Source: Piscicola geometra
Taxonomy: Eukaryota > Annelida > Clitellata > Hirudinida > Piscicolidae
Direction: 5' to 3'
Assembly: GCA_943735955.1 (NCBI GenBank)
Contig: OX030968.1
Location: 7,063,162-7,127,161 of the forward strand
DNA: 64,000 nt
The number at the start of each line of letters is the position of its first letter. Position 1 is the first letter of the stretch. The translations under genes and the position numbers were made by a program. The notes under the pieces were generated by a model. That model did no database searches. It saw only the letters and a program-made list of their open reading frames with translations, and was not told the origin of the DNA. Positions 1 through 12,700 of this stretch are shown here, piece after piece.

Positions 1-475
1 GCTCGGCCCAGCTTATGTAGCAACAACACCAGAGAAACATTATCGAGCAGCATATTACGCTGTTATAGACATTGCAATCATGCAACTCACAGAAAGGTTC
101 AATGGAGATTCTGCTTGTTTGCGTTCATACTTGCAGCTGAAAACAACGTTCCTAACTGGTGAAGTGAACCATGAAATTGCAAGCAGTTAAATGAAACTTG
201 TCTTTGTTCACAGTTAGTTATGTTTGAAGACCAGAATGAACTTCAGCACAAACGCAAAAAAGAATGCAAGCTATGATCACGGAAGTCAGACATCTGTTTT
301 CTTAGGTTGATAGATTGATCGGGTTGATGCTTGTGTCTCCAATAACGTCATGTACTGCAGAAAGATCTTTTAGTGCTTTGCGGCGCCTTAAGACTTGGTT
401 GCGTGCACTTATGTCACAGCCTCGCTTAAATTCACTGGTCGTTTGTCCTGCACCTCAGGATATACTTTGATTGAA
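1..475 (+). pseudogene. hAT-type transposase, C-terminal remnant
   Basis: Reading frame 2 is open for the first ~60 codons and contains a TPEKHYR stretch typical of zf-MYM/TTF-type hAT transposases, then stops near 190. Around 325-470 another frame reads ITSCTAERSFSALRRLKT followed by LRALMSQPRLNSL, the C-terminal hAT dimerisation segment (xxAERxFSxLRRLKT...RLNSL). The two pieces are in different frames with stops between them, so the copy is dead and its 5' part lies left of the window. The sequence near 1275-1285 ends in CACAGCTCTAA, resembling the terminus seen at 9541-9549, so the element may extend to about 1285. Confidence 0.6.
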
Positions 476-2159
476 AATGCTAGAAGAAGAATTTACTAGT
501 CGGTCAGACATTCGAAGAGGTTTTTTTGGAAATTAGAGTAAACTAGCTGTGGTGAGAGAGCAGGAGAACAGGCAGAGAGGGTATTTTATGTTATCTAAAT
601 ATACACTGTATGCCATAAAAAATTTACCAACGCATATTTGTTTATAACTTTAGCAAATTTAAATCTATTTATAAAATTTATTTGATGGGTTGATGGCTAG
701 TTGTAATTGAATTTATACAGATGACAAATAATAAATGTACTAAAATCGCTATTGCTTTTCTTTAAATCGCTCATAGTGGCAATAGAATTTTTTTAAATGT
801 TTGGTGAAACAAATATTAATAGTTGATACAAAAAAATTTGAACTACAGCAAACAATAGTAAGTTATATCGCTGGTACTGTATTGATCGATACCGGTTCTT
901 TGATTCCAACCTTGGGAAGGACCCCCTAAGATTTTCAGCAGATCGCCGCCCCTGCTTACAGCAGATGACAAGTATTTTCTTGTCAGTTTCGCAAGAGTCG
1001 TTTCCCCCAAACAAGAGGACAACTCTCAAAGCCTACCTCAGATTCTTTTCTATGACGTTTAATCATTGAGTTATCTTCATCTTCAAAATCTGAACTTACA
1101 TATCTTAGTAGTCTTTTGTCTGGTGAAGGTTGTATAGTTTCTGAGGTTTTCTTTTCTTCTTATAGTTTCTTTAACTCTTATATTTTTAAAAAAAAATTCA
1201 AATTTTAAATAGTGGAGCATTAAAATTTTAAAATGTGTCGTTAATTGATTAACACGTTAATCGAAAATTAAAGCACAGCTCTAAAAAATGTAAAGAAAAA
1301 GGAAAGTAGGGTTTTATGGGATAACATTGACCTTTTTCAAAATAACTCAATTAGTTTTCAAGAAAATTTATTCAAACTTTATTAATACATACTATAACAC
1401 TATCCAACAGGCATTTTGGTTTCTGAATATTTTTAGCTGATTTTATACGAACTTGATCTTCTGAATTCAAATATGACAAGAATTTTTCCTAGCTTATAAA
1501 CCATTTGTATGCCCCACGATTTTTAATTAAACTGAAGAAAAAAAATTAAATAACTTAAGTCATTTTTCTATTTGAAAAAGAATGAATAAGATAATTTTAT
1601 GATTACAGAATATAATTATTTTTTAACGATTAGGGCATGATTTGTGGAATGCTAACATTTTTAACGGATAATATTTAGTGTCTCATACTACTTCATCTTG
1701 TTAACTATTTGAATATGGAATAGATTAGTTTTGTGAAAAAACTTTAGTCCTAGCTGATTAATTGAATTTATTAAATTTTTTTAATGTTTGTAACTTCTCA
1801 GAAGATTTAGGCTTTTTAAAATAATATAGTAAACTTTGTATTTTAAGAGTATAGATGGGTTTTCATGAGCCTTTTTCAAATTTCTCATAATTATTCAATA
1901 CTGATTTATTTAAATTCAATAACTTAAAATGATTTTTTATACATCTTTTAAAAATATGATTCTATTTAACGATTTAAAATGTTTTTTTATTAGAAAATTA
2001 ATTAATTTCGAATGTAAAAGAAAAAATGCAATTATTTCAAATGATTTTTCTACTAATTTTTTTAATATGTGGCTTTATTTTACCGATTTAAAATGTTTTA
2101 TTGCTTACAAAAATACTTAATTTCGAATTTTAAATATTTGAAAATAAAAGATTGAAATT
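476..2159. other. AT-rich stretch without recognisable gene
   Basis: Apart from the probable hAT 3' terminus near 1285 and a GC-richer patch at 890-1020 that partly resembles 60560-60650 (shared dispersed repeat containing an AGATTTKCAGCAGATYGCCGCCCCTG core), nothing codes here. Open frames are short and made of AT-rich codons. Confidence 0.5.
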
Positions 2160-2762
2160 TCGATGACTGTACAATAACTGTCATCTCTCGGTTACTTGTG
2201 TGTGTGGTGCAATGTCCCATGAATTTATATACGCCTTCTTCGTCCGTTAGAAAGCTTCATGAAGCAATAGGTGAGGCTGCAATCAAGTTATTCAGTCATG
2301 GCACCGTAACTATATCGAGAGTAGCCCCATCCTGGCAATTGAAACATCCTTTAACTTCGCCATCTGGTATATGGCAGCTAGTCTTTGGTGAGACGATAGT
2401 AACTTTATGTGGCTTCTCCATCGTGAATGACATCCATAGAGAACCGAACTATAAATTTGTTATTGAGGGTATGTCGTTCTTTTGGATGATAATTTCACCA
2501 GCGAATGATTGCGGTAGCCAAGAATTTTTGCAAGCGTCTTTCCAATTCTGTTGAGCCAAAACGCAATTTATCTTTGGAACGTCATACGCAGTCTGTTGAA
2601 TTCATTAGACATCCCTCTAGATCATCAGTACTTTGTTCGTTAGGGCATTGCACATGGCCTACAGCCTCAGATACAGGTGTTCCTTTTGCGGCAGCATTAA
2701 GAATACATATATCAGTGCCTAAAGCTCTAAAAGACTTGGTAAAGTTAGCCGAGGGTGTATAG
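2160..2762 (-). pseudogene. Decayed Cys-containing ORF, possibly envelope-glycoprotein-like from a retroelement
   Basis: On the minus strand several short frames, separated by stops and frameshifts, have mixed, non-repetitive composition with spaced cysteines, including a GCFNCQDGA-type motif near 2300-2350. That motif recalls the cysteine-rich domain of phlebovirus-like class II glycoproteins captured by some metazoan LTR retroelements. No polymerase, integrase or LTR is visible next to it. The copy carries several stops and frameshifts and cannot be functional as it stands. The plus-strand open frames at 2198-2762 are the opposite strand of the same sequence. The assignment is tentative. 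Confidence 0.22.
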
Positions 2763-3410
2763 TCAGAACCTTGCCTCGTTAACCTTTATACACGGTGGGA
2801 GTCAATTTCGTTAAGGTCAGAGGCTACTCCATGATAACACGCCTGTATCAAGGTGGAGGATAACATCAACTATGGGGATCCAATGTGAACATGTAATGAC
2901 ACGAACGGCGGGAGTTTCTTTGGCCCAAAACCTTCTACCAATCTAACACGAAGTAGACATTACGGTTATTTTTAATATAAGTGGTGATTTTGTTTTTGTA
3001 GAGCACAGCTTGGCATAGCTACTTGAAAGTCTGTTCCCTTTACTGTACACGGGGATGTCTTTATTTATATTATTATATCATTAAGTTATCAGAGCTCTTA
3101 TGCATTGCCTTTTTTAAAAATATGTCTTGCTTCACGCTAACACTTTCTTTTGCAGGCTTGTCACTTTCGTAAATCTTTTTGAGCATTTCCTTTCACATTG
3201 TCCAACTGAAAGAACTGAGTAGGTTTTGCTCCGGCACTCTTGATGTCTAATTCTTTTTGAAGTGATTGTTCTATCGCCGAATTAATGCTCGACATTTGTT
3301 TAACAGGAAAATTAACTCAAACAATCTAGGCTTCCAAATCCTGGCAAAGGTACAACTTTTATCAATTTCATTTATAATTCTATTATCACTTATTATTCTA
3401 TCATATAAAT

Positions 3411-3621
<211 letters not shown>

Positions 3622-4191
3622 CGACTTGAATTAATTTTATTTTTAATCTGATTTAACTATTATATCTAATATTTTCTTCTTTATAGTTCATTATACTTTG
3701 CATTGTCAGAAAGCGAATGACGTCATGTGACATGTTGGGTGCTGATGATGATTACCTCTACCATGGTGGTGCTGTTGGTTTGAAGGTTTAAAGATGATGG
3801 TGATGATGAATGTTGGTCTTGATGGTAGCCAAGAAGGAATGGTTGGAATGATGGTGGTGTGATAGCAGTGCGAGTGACTTACATCGTCAGCATCATCATC
3901 ATCATCGTGCAAAGATTTTTCCACCACTTGCACCCAACCCGTTTTTTGAGATCGCGCCAACAGTTTTTTATTTACTTATTTATTTGACTATCAATTTTAT
4001 TTTTGTATCATTTTCTTTAATTCTAAATTCTACTAAAATATCAAATGGTAGATGAACTATGATACACTATATCATTAAGCGATACTTCTGAATCTTTCTA
4101 TCATCTCCACCATTAGTTACTTTTGATATTTTATATTTTTAAAAGTTCGAAAGAATCTGAAATTCAGTTATTAAATCATGCTTTTAAACTG

Positions 4192-4446
4192 GAGCGGGGA
4201 TGATTTAGATGGTAGACGTCGGACTTGCAACTTAAAGGTTGTCTGTTTGAATCTTTGACAAGCAACCGTGAACTATCATATACCTAGTGTATATGATGCG
4301 GTGTTTGCGACGTATGCATTGAAAGATGTGTACGTCGTGTGGAGTGGCGCCTCGGCGCATAAGAACCATGGTTCTCAGAACCATTGTAACATGGCATGCG
4401 TCTGTCAGGCTGTGAATAGTATAGACCAAAAAAAAAAAAAAAAAAA
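4192..4446 (+). mobile_element. tRNA-derived SINE, copy 1
   Basis: Begins GGAGCGGGGATG, followed by an A-box-like TTAGATGGTAGACG and a degraded B-box (GTTTGAATC; GGTTCGAATCC in the copies at 8498 and 31661). A conserved ~170-bp body follows, then a poly-A tail at 4429-4446. Other copies are at 6880-7130, 8498-8746, 19252-19355 and 31661-31914. RNA polymerase III promoter boxes plus an A-tail fit a tRNA-headed SINE mobilised by a LINE. Confidence 0.85.
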
Positions 4447-5790
4447 TGACACTTGATGAAGCCTTGTATTTGATGAAGCACTTCAATTCGAATAGTAAGA
4501 TAATTTATAACCTGCGATAACTGTTTTTCTGTACCATAAAGTTTAGTTTATAGAACCACCTCGGCCTTTTGAACACCCTATAGTGGCGGGTGTTGATTAA
4601 TTTAAATTTAACTATTGTTTTACAATTAGTTTTTTATTTACTTATTTATTTGACTATCAATTTTATTTTTTTATCATTTTCTTTAATTCTAAATTCTACT
4701 AAAATATCAAATCTTATCGTGTTTAATATCGTATATCATCGAATTATGGATGAAAAGTGTTTGTAGTGTGTCTATTATCAGCTAACATTCCACTAGGTAA
4801 CTTTTAAGCATGTTGTTTTGGCAATTGTTGCTTTGATATTGCGCGTTAAACATCACAACCGTTGTTGGGCATTCATTTTATATAAATAATACATTTTATG
4901 AATATTCCTCCAATGTTTCTTCTTGGTCTAAAAAAATTTTGTTCGATATTTCAAGCATTGAATGATTTTTTAAAATTGTTGACTATTTTTCGAACATCTA
5001 CTGAATTAATATGGCATTTATTTCAAGTTATGCAAATTCTAGTGCTTCAATTGAAATAAATAGAATTATTCATAAAAAAAACTTCGTCAAAAGCATAGTT
5101 CATTTGATAAAAACTTGGTTGAAGTGTTGAGAAAATAAAAATGTTAAATGAACTCTATTTTTCAAAAATACTTGTATATTTTGAATATATTTGAAACTTA
5201 GAATGCCCAAACTTAGAATGCTTACTGTCTTTCCTTATCTAAATTTATACTTTAAAAAATCTAAACTAATGAATAAATATTTAAAAATACGTTTATGCGC
5301 ACACATAAAAATATAAATTTTAGAACGGGATTACTTCGAAGGTAGATAGTTTCAAAATTTAGATTCCTTTGAAAAGGTGCCATCCATAAAAGACGTCCAC
5401 AAATTTTTTGCTTTTTTTACCCCCTCCCTCCCCTAGTTGTGGACGTCCAAAACATAATTTATTCAATGAATATTTTGAGGAAAGTTACAACAATATAAAG
5501 AGTATTTGTTTACAAATATTTATTTAGAAATAATAACTGTTCAAAATCATTTTAGTAAAATATAGAAAGTCATTAGAATAATCGATTAAAAATCATATAG
5601 TTGACCAATCAAGATAAATTTAATGCCATTTATAAAATAATGCATGCTGAATTCAATAATTCAACTCAATCTCTGGGGACAAAATTTATAACCCCCCTTA
5701 AGGGTGTTTCCCTCAGAACTATATCTACTGAAAAAATGAAGAAAGTCATTAGAAAGTCATCTTTCGGCTTGACCAATATTGAAAGGTCCT
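4447..5790. other. AT-rich stretch without recognisable gene
   Basis: The segment is AT-rich with no domain-like frame. It includes a near-duplicate of sequence around 3966-4050 at 4625-4710 (TTTTTTATTTACTTATTTATT and following), so part is an old local duplication flanking SINE copy 1. Confidence 0.5.
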
Positions 5791-5794
5791 AGGT

Positions 5795-5898
5795 TCAAGT
5801 GCAACCAATGCCTTAGTAACCCAAAGGCGCAAATGAAAATATGCAGCCTAAGTGGCCTGGAAGCCCGTTTGGGTTATACGCCACTATAATAATGCTCG

Positions 5899-5929
<31 letters not shown>

Positions 5930-5945
5930 AGTAATGATAATGATA
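5795..5945 (+). repeat. Dispersed retroelement 3' end with (ATT)n tail
   Basis: About 90 bp ending in CCGTTTGGGTTATACGCC, followed by an (ATT)n run. The same sequence recurs inverted at 60865-60950 and, more diverged, at 17150-17215, where it is the 3' end of a minus-strand LINE fragment. This makes it a LINE or LINE-dependent SINE 3' terminus with an ATT tail. Confidence 0.6.
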
Positions 5946-6879
5946 CGCATAATTATTATTATTAGAAAAATCGATTAAAAATCATATAGTTAACAAATCA
6001 AGATGACATTTAATGCACTTTATAGAGTAAATAAAGTAGATATAGTTTTGATTGAAACACCGTTAAGGAGGGTTTAAAATTTATTACACAAATTTGGTTG
6101 TAGGTTAACTGCACCGGGGAACGGACAAAAAGCCTCTCAGAAAAAAAGCCTTCGGATAAAATACCTTCTACAAAAAGCCTCCCGGAAAAAAAACCTCTTG
6201 GAGAAAAAGTCTCTCGGAGAAAATGTCTCCTTGTAAATATTTAAGTATAAATAAAACGGACTTTTTAAATTAAAAACGGATTTTTTATAGATTCGCTTCA
6301 CAATTTTTAAATAAATAAAACGGACTAATTTAAAAAAAAGTAAATAATTAAAATAAACTATAATTATAATTATACCAGACTTAATTTTGTTATAGATTCG
6401 TTTCACAATTTTAAATAAATAAAACAGACTATATTTTTAAAAATACATAACTAATACGATTTATCAAATACAATACAAATTATGGGTGAACGGATGAAAA
6501 GTCTTCAGGATAAAAAGTCTTCAGAATAAAAAGTCTTCAGGATAAAAAGTCTTTAGGATAAAAAGTCTTCAGGATAAAAGTCTTCAGGATAAAAAGTCTT
6601 CAGGACAAAAAGTTTTCAGGATAAAAAGTCTTCAGGAAAAAAGTCTTCAGGAAAAAAAGTCTTCAGGAAAAAAAGTCTTCAGGAAAAAAATTCTTTAGAA
6701 TAAAGTTTTCAGGATGAAAAGTTTTCAGGAAAAAAAGTCTTCAGGATAAAAATTCTTCAGGAAAAAAATCTTCAATAAATTAATTTTCAAGAAAAAAGAA
6801 TCACGATCGAGAACCAGCAGAGAACCTTATGATTAAAGTGAGGATTCAACAACAACCAAGTCAAATTCATTCAATTTTT

Positions 6880-7130
6880 ATATATTTTTATTGTCTATAT
6901 TGTTCACAGCTTGACAGACGCAGGCCATGTTACAATGGTTCTAGGAACCATGGTCCTTATGCGCCGAGACGCCACTCCACACGACGTACACATCTTTCAA
7001 TGCATACGTCGCAAACACCGCATCATATACACTAGGTATATGACAGTTCACGGTTGCCTATCAGGGATTCGAACAGGCAACCTTTAAGTTGCAAGTCCGA
7101 CGTCTACCATCTAAGCCATCCCCGCTCCCC
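6880..7130 (-). mobile_element. tRNA-derived SINE, copy 2
   Basis: Inverted copy of the SINE family: the head is at 7130 (GGGGAGCGGGGATGG on the minus strand) and the body runs down to about 6890. The A-tail is degenerate. It is inserted in the central part of foldback copy 1. Confidence 0.8.
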
Positions 7131-7766
7131 AAATGCTATTTCCAGATTGAAAAAAAATTGAGCAAACATTAGATAAAAGTATGAAATTCCAATCTTTAAG
7201 TTTTAAGGATCACGTATTCTTCTTTAAACAATATTTCCTTATGGTTAAAGTGACGAAACAACAACAGCCAAGTCAAATTTATTCAAATACTATTTCGAGA
7301 TTGAACGAAAAAAATATAGCAAAAATTAGATAAAAGTATCACATTTTTTTGTTAAGTTTTCAGGATCACGTATTAATCACGTATTTTTCCTTAAAATTAA
7401 ATTTTTTGAAGATTTTTTTTCTGAAAACTTTTTATCCTAAAGATTTTTCATCCTGAAAACTTTTTATCCTGAAGACTTTTTATTTTGAAGACTTTTTATC
7501 CGTTTACCTATAATTTTTATTGTATTTGATTAATCAAAGTTCGTTTTAATTATGTACTTTAAAAAATATATTCCGTTTTATTTATTAAAAATTGTGAAAC
7601 GAATCTATTAAAAAAATAAAGTCTGTTATAGTTATAATTATAGTTCATTTAAATTATGTAATTTTTAAAAATGATAGTTTGTTTTATTTATTTTAAATTG
7701 TGACACGAAATTATAAAAAAATCCGTTTTTTATATAAAAAGTCCGTTTTATTTATACTAAAATATT

Positions 7767-8365
7767 AAGGTTTACTTTGGAAATTGTACTCATAATTTAT
7801 GCAAATGAGATTAACGATTGACATAGACAAATTTCCTATGTTTAAATCGCTGTATGGTAATAAAACGGTATTGCTAACAGGCAAAATAAAATACTTTAAA
7901 TTAATAAAAAAAATTTCTCCTATTAGTTTAGTTTAGAGAGTTAAAAACAACGCAGATCTTTTGATTTATTTTTATGTGAATAATTTTAATTTCAATGTGA
8001 ACAGATTTGACATTACTGAGTAAAATTATTATTAATTACTCAAAAAATTATTCGTAAAAGAAGTAAAGAAGCCTCATTTATTGTTCATTTTACGATATAT
8101 CTCGCCTAAGATAATTTACCGAAATATATATCGTGAACTCTAAAAAAAAATATGTAAAAAAAGAAGTTAAAGAAGCCTCAGTTATTGTTCATTTTACGAT
8201 ATATCTCGCCTCGGATAGTTTGCCGAAATCTAAAATAACATGGCCGCTTTTTGTTATTGTTAGAAACCAACAATCAGCTGATTCAAGAAATAAATAAACA
8301 TTGCCATCAGCTGATTTTATATTGCTATGTCTATGCTTCCGAGTACGATTTCCAAAGTATCCCAA
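7767..8365. mobile_element. Merlin-related MITE (~600 bp)
   Basis: Inverted ends match: left GGTTTACTTTGGAAATTGTAC, right (reverse complement) GGGATACTTTGGAAATCGTAC. It interrupts the right arm of foldback copy 1 exactly where the 57.7 kb copy is continuous (TACTAAAATATTAA...). Flanking 8-mers AAATATTA and AAATTCTA could be a diverged target duplication. The internal right part (8160-8330) is homologous, inverted, to 10420-10560 inside the Merlin element, so it is probably a non-autonomous Merlin derivative. Confidence 0.6.
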
Positions 8366-8497
8366 ATTCTAACGAGGAGACTTTTTCTCCGAGAGACTTT
8401 TCTCCAGAAGGTTTTTTCTCCGGGAGGCTTTTTGTAGAAGGTATTTTATCCGAAGGCTTTTTCTCCGAGAGGCTTTTTATCCTACATTCGACAAGTC

Positions 8498-8746
8498 GGG
8501 GAGCGGGGATGGCTTAGTTGGTAGACGTCGGACTTGCAACTTAAAGGTTGCCGGTTCGAATCCTTGGAAGCAACTGTGAACTATCATATACCTAGTGTAT
8601 ATGATGCGGTGTTTGCGACGTATGCATTGAAAGATGTGTACGTCGTGTGGAGTGGCGCCTTGGCGCATAAGAACCATGGTTCTCAGAACCATTGTAACAT
8701 GGCATGCGTCTGTCAGGCTGTGAATAGTATAGACCAAAAAAAAAAA
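8498..8746 (+). mobile_element. tRNA-derived SINE, copy 3 (best B-box)
   Basis: GGGGAGCGGGGATGGCTTAG head, A box TGGCTTAGTTGG, B box GGTTCGAATCC, conserved body, A-tail at 8736-8746. AAGTCG stands directly before the head and directly after the tail, a possible short target duplication. Confidence 0.88.
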
Positions 8747-9549
8747 GTCGACGGAAAGGAGTTTTTGGGAAGTAAAATTGACTAGAGACGACTGAGAATA
8801 AATAAAAAAAAGAAATACTGCAAGAAAAAGTTAGTTAAAGTTAATAAGTAAATAAAATGAGAATCTGTTCAGAAGGTTATGTCATTCATTTTAAAGTGAA
8901 ATTTCTTCCCGAACTGGAGCAGAGAATATTAAATCAAAATAGCCAATGTTTGAGAATTGCCACATCATTAGACTCCCGATTTAAAAACTTGAAATGTCTT
9001 CAAAAGGATGAAAGAAAGCAAAGTGGAAAAAACTATACAGTTTTCACCAAACTAGCGACTACGAACATATCTAGCCTCAGATTCTGAAGATACCTCAAAG
9101 ATGACAAAGGCAATAATTCAACGTTATAGAACAGAATCTGAAATAGACTGAGTGTTTTTCTCTTGTTTGGTGCAAATCCGGCTATTGCGAAACTGGCAAG
9201 AAGGTACTTGTCATCTCCTGCGAGTACAGATCCATGTAAACGTCTATTCAGCTTGTCAAAACACATAGTTAGCAAGAAAAGAGCTTCTTTAGATCCAACT
9301 AATGTTGAAAAACTTTTTGCTTTGCTTGGCTCGAAAAGGATGTTTGACAATTGCATTCTTTAAGATTTATGAATTCTGATAAAATTTCTATTACATTTTT
9401 GAGAAAAAAACTAAAATATTATTTTATACTTATATTTTATACTAATGTCAAATATGCTTTAAATTATTGCGCTAAAATACGAGTAACGCACGATTAAAAC
9501 GTCAAACAAACGATTAACGGCGATTAAAATTTTTAATCGTAGAACAGCT
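8747..9549 (+). pseudogene. hAT transposase (ZBED-like) C-terminal remnant
   Basis: 8857-9087 encodes a LPELEQRI...IATSLDSRFKNLK segment typical of the region before the dimerisation domain of ZBED/hAT transposases. After a frame change, 9160-9363 encodes KLARRYLSSPASTDPCKRLFSLS followed by KKRASLDPTNVEKL, the hAT C-terminal dimerisation motif. It ends in a stop at 9361. About 180 bp later the sequence ends in CGTAGAACAGCTCTAA, like the terminus near 1285. The 5' part is missing and SINE copy 3 abuts it. The copy is non-functional as read. Confidence 0.75.
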
Positions 9550-9729
9550 CTAATTTTTATTAAATATGATTAAACTTATTTTTATATTTAGTTTTCGAAA
9601 ATAAAAAGAAATTTTATTTTATTTATCTCCAAAAAGTATATAAATAAATCTGTTATAATTATTTTTAATGATATAATAGATCTATTATTATTATTATCAT
9701 TAATACGTGACAGAAGGGTCACGTGCAAA

Positions 9730-9786
9730 TTATTCACTGAGTTTCTTGAGTTCTTCTAGCTTGCTCTTATGTCTCTCAATCGATTT
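9730..9786 (-). CDS. ATP5IF1: IF1 terminal coding exon (isolated)
   Basis: Acceptor ACACAG then 18 codons and TAA: KSIERHKSKLEELKKLSE. This continues the IF1 coiled coil (family pattern EIERHKxKIxxL) exactly in phase with the exon ending at 19413. It is listed separately because a 9.6 kb transposon-filled intron would hide it from short-intron gene finders. Confidence 0.8.
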   Translation of the reverse strand, partial: KSIERHKSKLEELKKLSE

Positions 9787-12700
9787 CTGTGTGATGACGA
9801 TGGTTATAGAAATAATGATGAAACAATTTATAAATATTTTACATTCTTTGATCAATATTATTGGCATTCCTCGGTCTTGAAAGACAATGGACTTGCACCA
9901 GCTTCAGCCTGTACAAAGTCTAATGTGACTATACAAGCTCACATTTGAGTGGCAGTCTCTACGACAGGTTACAAAATAAAGCTCGATACGACTGCTGAAT
10001 GTCTTTTCTTGTCGCTGGTGAATCCTTGTAGTCACAAGCAGGCTTCCAGAGCTAATCTGGGACCGCTACTTTTGGTCAGAGCCAGAGCCGGGTAAAAACT
10101 GGCGATTCAGGCTCTCAAATCAAAAGTTGTAATAAAAAATGCGCTTTGCTTTCGATCAAGTGGGCTACACTAGTAGATACATAAAATATTATTAGTTTTA
10201 TTCATAAAAAAAATATATATAGTGTAACATTCAAATAATATTTGGATCTCCGCGGTTGGAGACCCCCATTTCATATACATATACTAATACATTTATAAGT
10301 AGTTTGATTAGCCCAGTGTTAACATATGCATGACTTTGATTGGTCACTATTTATGTAAAAACATGACTAAAACATATATAACGCAACTTTAGGATTAAAA
10401 TTATATAGCTAACGACACTGTTTATTTACTAAAATCAGCTGATGTATGTAAGATAACTAAAGGCAGTCATATTTTTATAATTATTTCGGCAACTATTTGA
10501 TGCGAGATTATCGTAAAATGGACAATAATTATGGCCTATTTACTTTTAGAAAATTATTATAACCTAAATGAAGAGGGATGCAGTCGATTCACCCCTTAAC
10601 CGATTCACCCCTTAACCGATTAACCCCATAACCGATTCACCCCTCAACCGATTCACCCCTTAAAATAGTTAAAAACGGACTTTATTTTTTATAGGTATTT
10701 TGCTAAAATAAAATAATACATTATTATTTTTTAAATAATAAAAATAAAAAACTATAATTTATTCAAATAAATAAAAAAATATGAAAAAATTATAAAACGA
10801 ATAAATACATTTATTTAAAAAGATAAAATAAATGGCAAATTATTTTTTAAAATTATAAAATATATCTAAAAAATATATATAAAAACTATAAGAAATTAAC
10901 AAAATTATGAAATATTAAAAATTATAAAATATTAAAAATTATAAAATATTAAAAATTATAAAATATTGAAAATTATAAAATATTGAAAATTATAAAATAT
11001 TAAAAATTATAAAATATTGAAAATTATAAAATATTAAAAATTATAAAATATTAAAAATTATGAAATATTAAAAATTATAAAATATTAAAAATTATAAAAT
11101 ATTAAAAATTATAAAATATTGAAAAAATGATAAAATATTTTTAAACTTATAAAATAAATAGATAAATATAAAATAAATAGATAAATATAAAATAAATAGA
11201 TAAATATAAAATAAATAGATAAATATAAAATAAATAGATAAATATAAAATAAATAGATAAATATAAAATAAATAGATAAATTAAAATAGATAATTATAAA
11301 ATAAATAGATAATTATAAAATAAATAGATATTTATAAAATAAATAGATATTTATAAAATAAATAGATAATTATAAAATAAATAGATAATTATAAAATAAA
11401 TAGATAATTATAAAATAAATAGATAATTATAAAATAAATAGATAAATATAAAATAAATAGATAAATATAAAACAAATAGATAAATATAAAATAAATAGAT
11501 AAATTAAAATAGATAATTATAAAATAAATAGATAATTATAAAATAAATAGATATTTATAAAATAAATAGATATTTATAAAATAAATAGATAATTATAAAA
11601 TAAATAGATAATTATAAAATAAATAGATAATTATAAAATAAATAGATAATTATAAAATAAATAGATAATTATAAAATAAATAGATAATTATAAAATAAAT
11701 AGATAATTATAAAATAAATAGATAATTATAAAATAAATAGATAATTATAAAATAAATAGAGAATTATAAAATAAATAGAGAATTATAAAATAAATAGAGA
11801 ATTATAAAATAAATAGAGAATTATAAAATAAATAGAGAATTATAAAATAAATAGATAATTATAAAATAAATAGAGAATTATAAAATAAATAGATAATTAT
11901 AAAATAAATAGAGAATTATAAAATAAATAGAGAATTATAAAATAAATGGAGAATTATAAAATAAATAGATAATTATAAAATAAATAGATAATTATAAAAT
12001 AAATAGAGAATTATAAAATAAATAGAGAATTATAAAATAAATAGATAATTATAAAATAAATAGATAATTATAAAATAAATAGATAATTATAAAATAAATA
12101 GAGAATTATAAAATAAATAGAGAATTATAAAATAAATAGAGAATTATAAAATAAATAGAGAATTATAAAATAAATAGAGAATTATAAAATAAATAGAGAA
12201 TTATAAAATAAATAGAGAATTATAAAATAAATAGAGAATTATAAAATAAATAGAGAATTATAAAATAAATAGAGAATTATAAAATAAATAGAGAATTATA
12301 AAATAAATAGAGAATTATAAAATAAATAGAGAATTATAAAATAAATAGAGAATTATAAAATAAATAGAGAATTATAAAATAAATAGAGAATTATAAAATA
12401 AATAGAGAATTATAAAATAAATAGATAATTATAAAATAAATAGATAATTATAAAATAAATAGATAATTATAAAATAAATAGATAATTATAAAATAAATAG
12501 ATAATTATAAAATAAATAGATAATTATAAAATAAATAAATAATTAAAAAATAAATAGATAATTATAAAATAAATAGATAATTATAAAATAAATAGATAAT
12601 TATAAAATAAATAGATAATTATAAAATAAATAAATAATTATAAAATAAATAGCTTTGATTGGCCATCACGGAAATTAACGGTTTGTTTGTACTCGCATTG

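Larger units (their letters stand above)
6112..8497. mobile_element. Foldback element with 16-bp repeat arms, copy 1
   Basis: Left arm: about seven ~16-bp units of the form AAAAAGCCTCTCGGAG (6125-6235), a spacer with CGGACTTTTTA, then about 17 units of AAAAAGTCTTCAGGAT (6490-6780). The right half carries the same arrays inverted (about 7415-7510 and 8372-8485), so the arms can pair. The centre has no coding capacity and holds two related ~170-bp blocks (CAACAACAGCCAAGTCAAATT and surrounding). It is interrupted by a minus-strand SINE (6880-7130) and by a MITE (7767-8365). A cleaner copy is at 56133-57813. No convincing target duplication remains here. Confidence 0.75.

Noticed and set aside
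3706..3960. 84-codon Asp/His-rich minus-strand ORF
   Set aside because: GATGATG low-complexity DNA with no domain or splice context.
4232..4486. Short ORFs over SINE copies (also 6829-7035, 8477-8785, 31634-31939)
   Set aside because: The same frames recur in each SINE copy on both strands and carry no domain; they are by-products of the SINE body.
8498..8575. Stand-alone tRNA gene
   Set aside because: Internal boxes are present, but the anticodon stem pairs poorly and the same conserved ~170-bp body plus A-tail follows in the other complete copies, so it is a SINE head.
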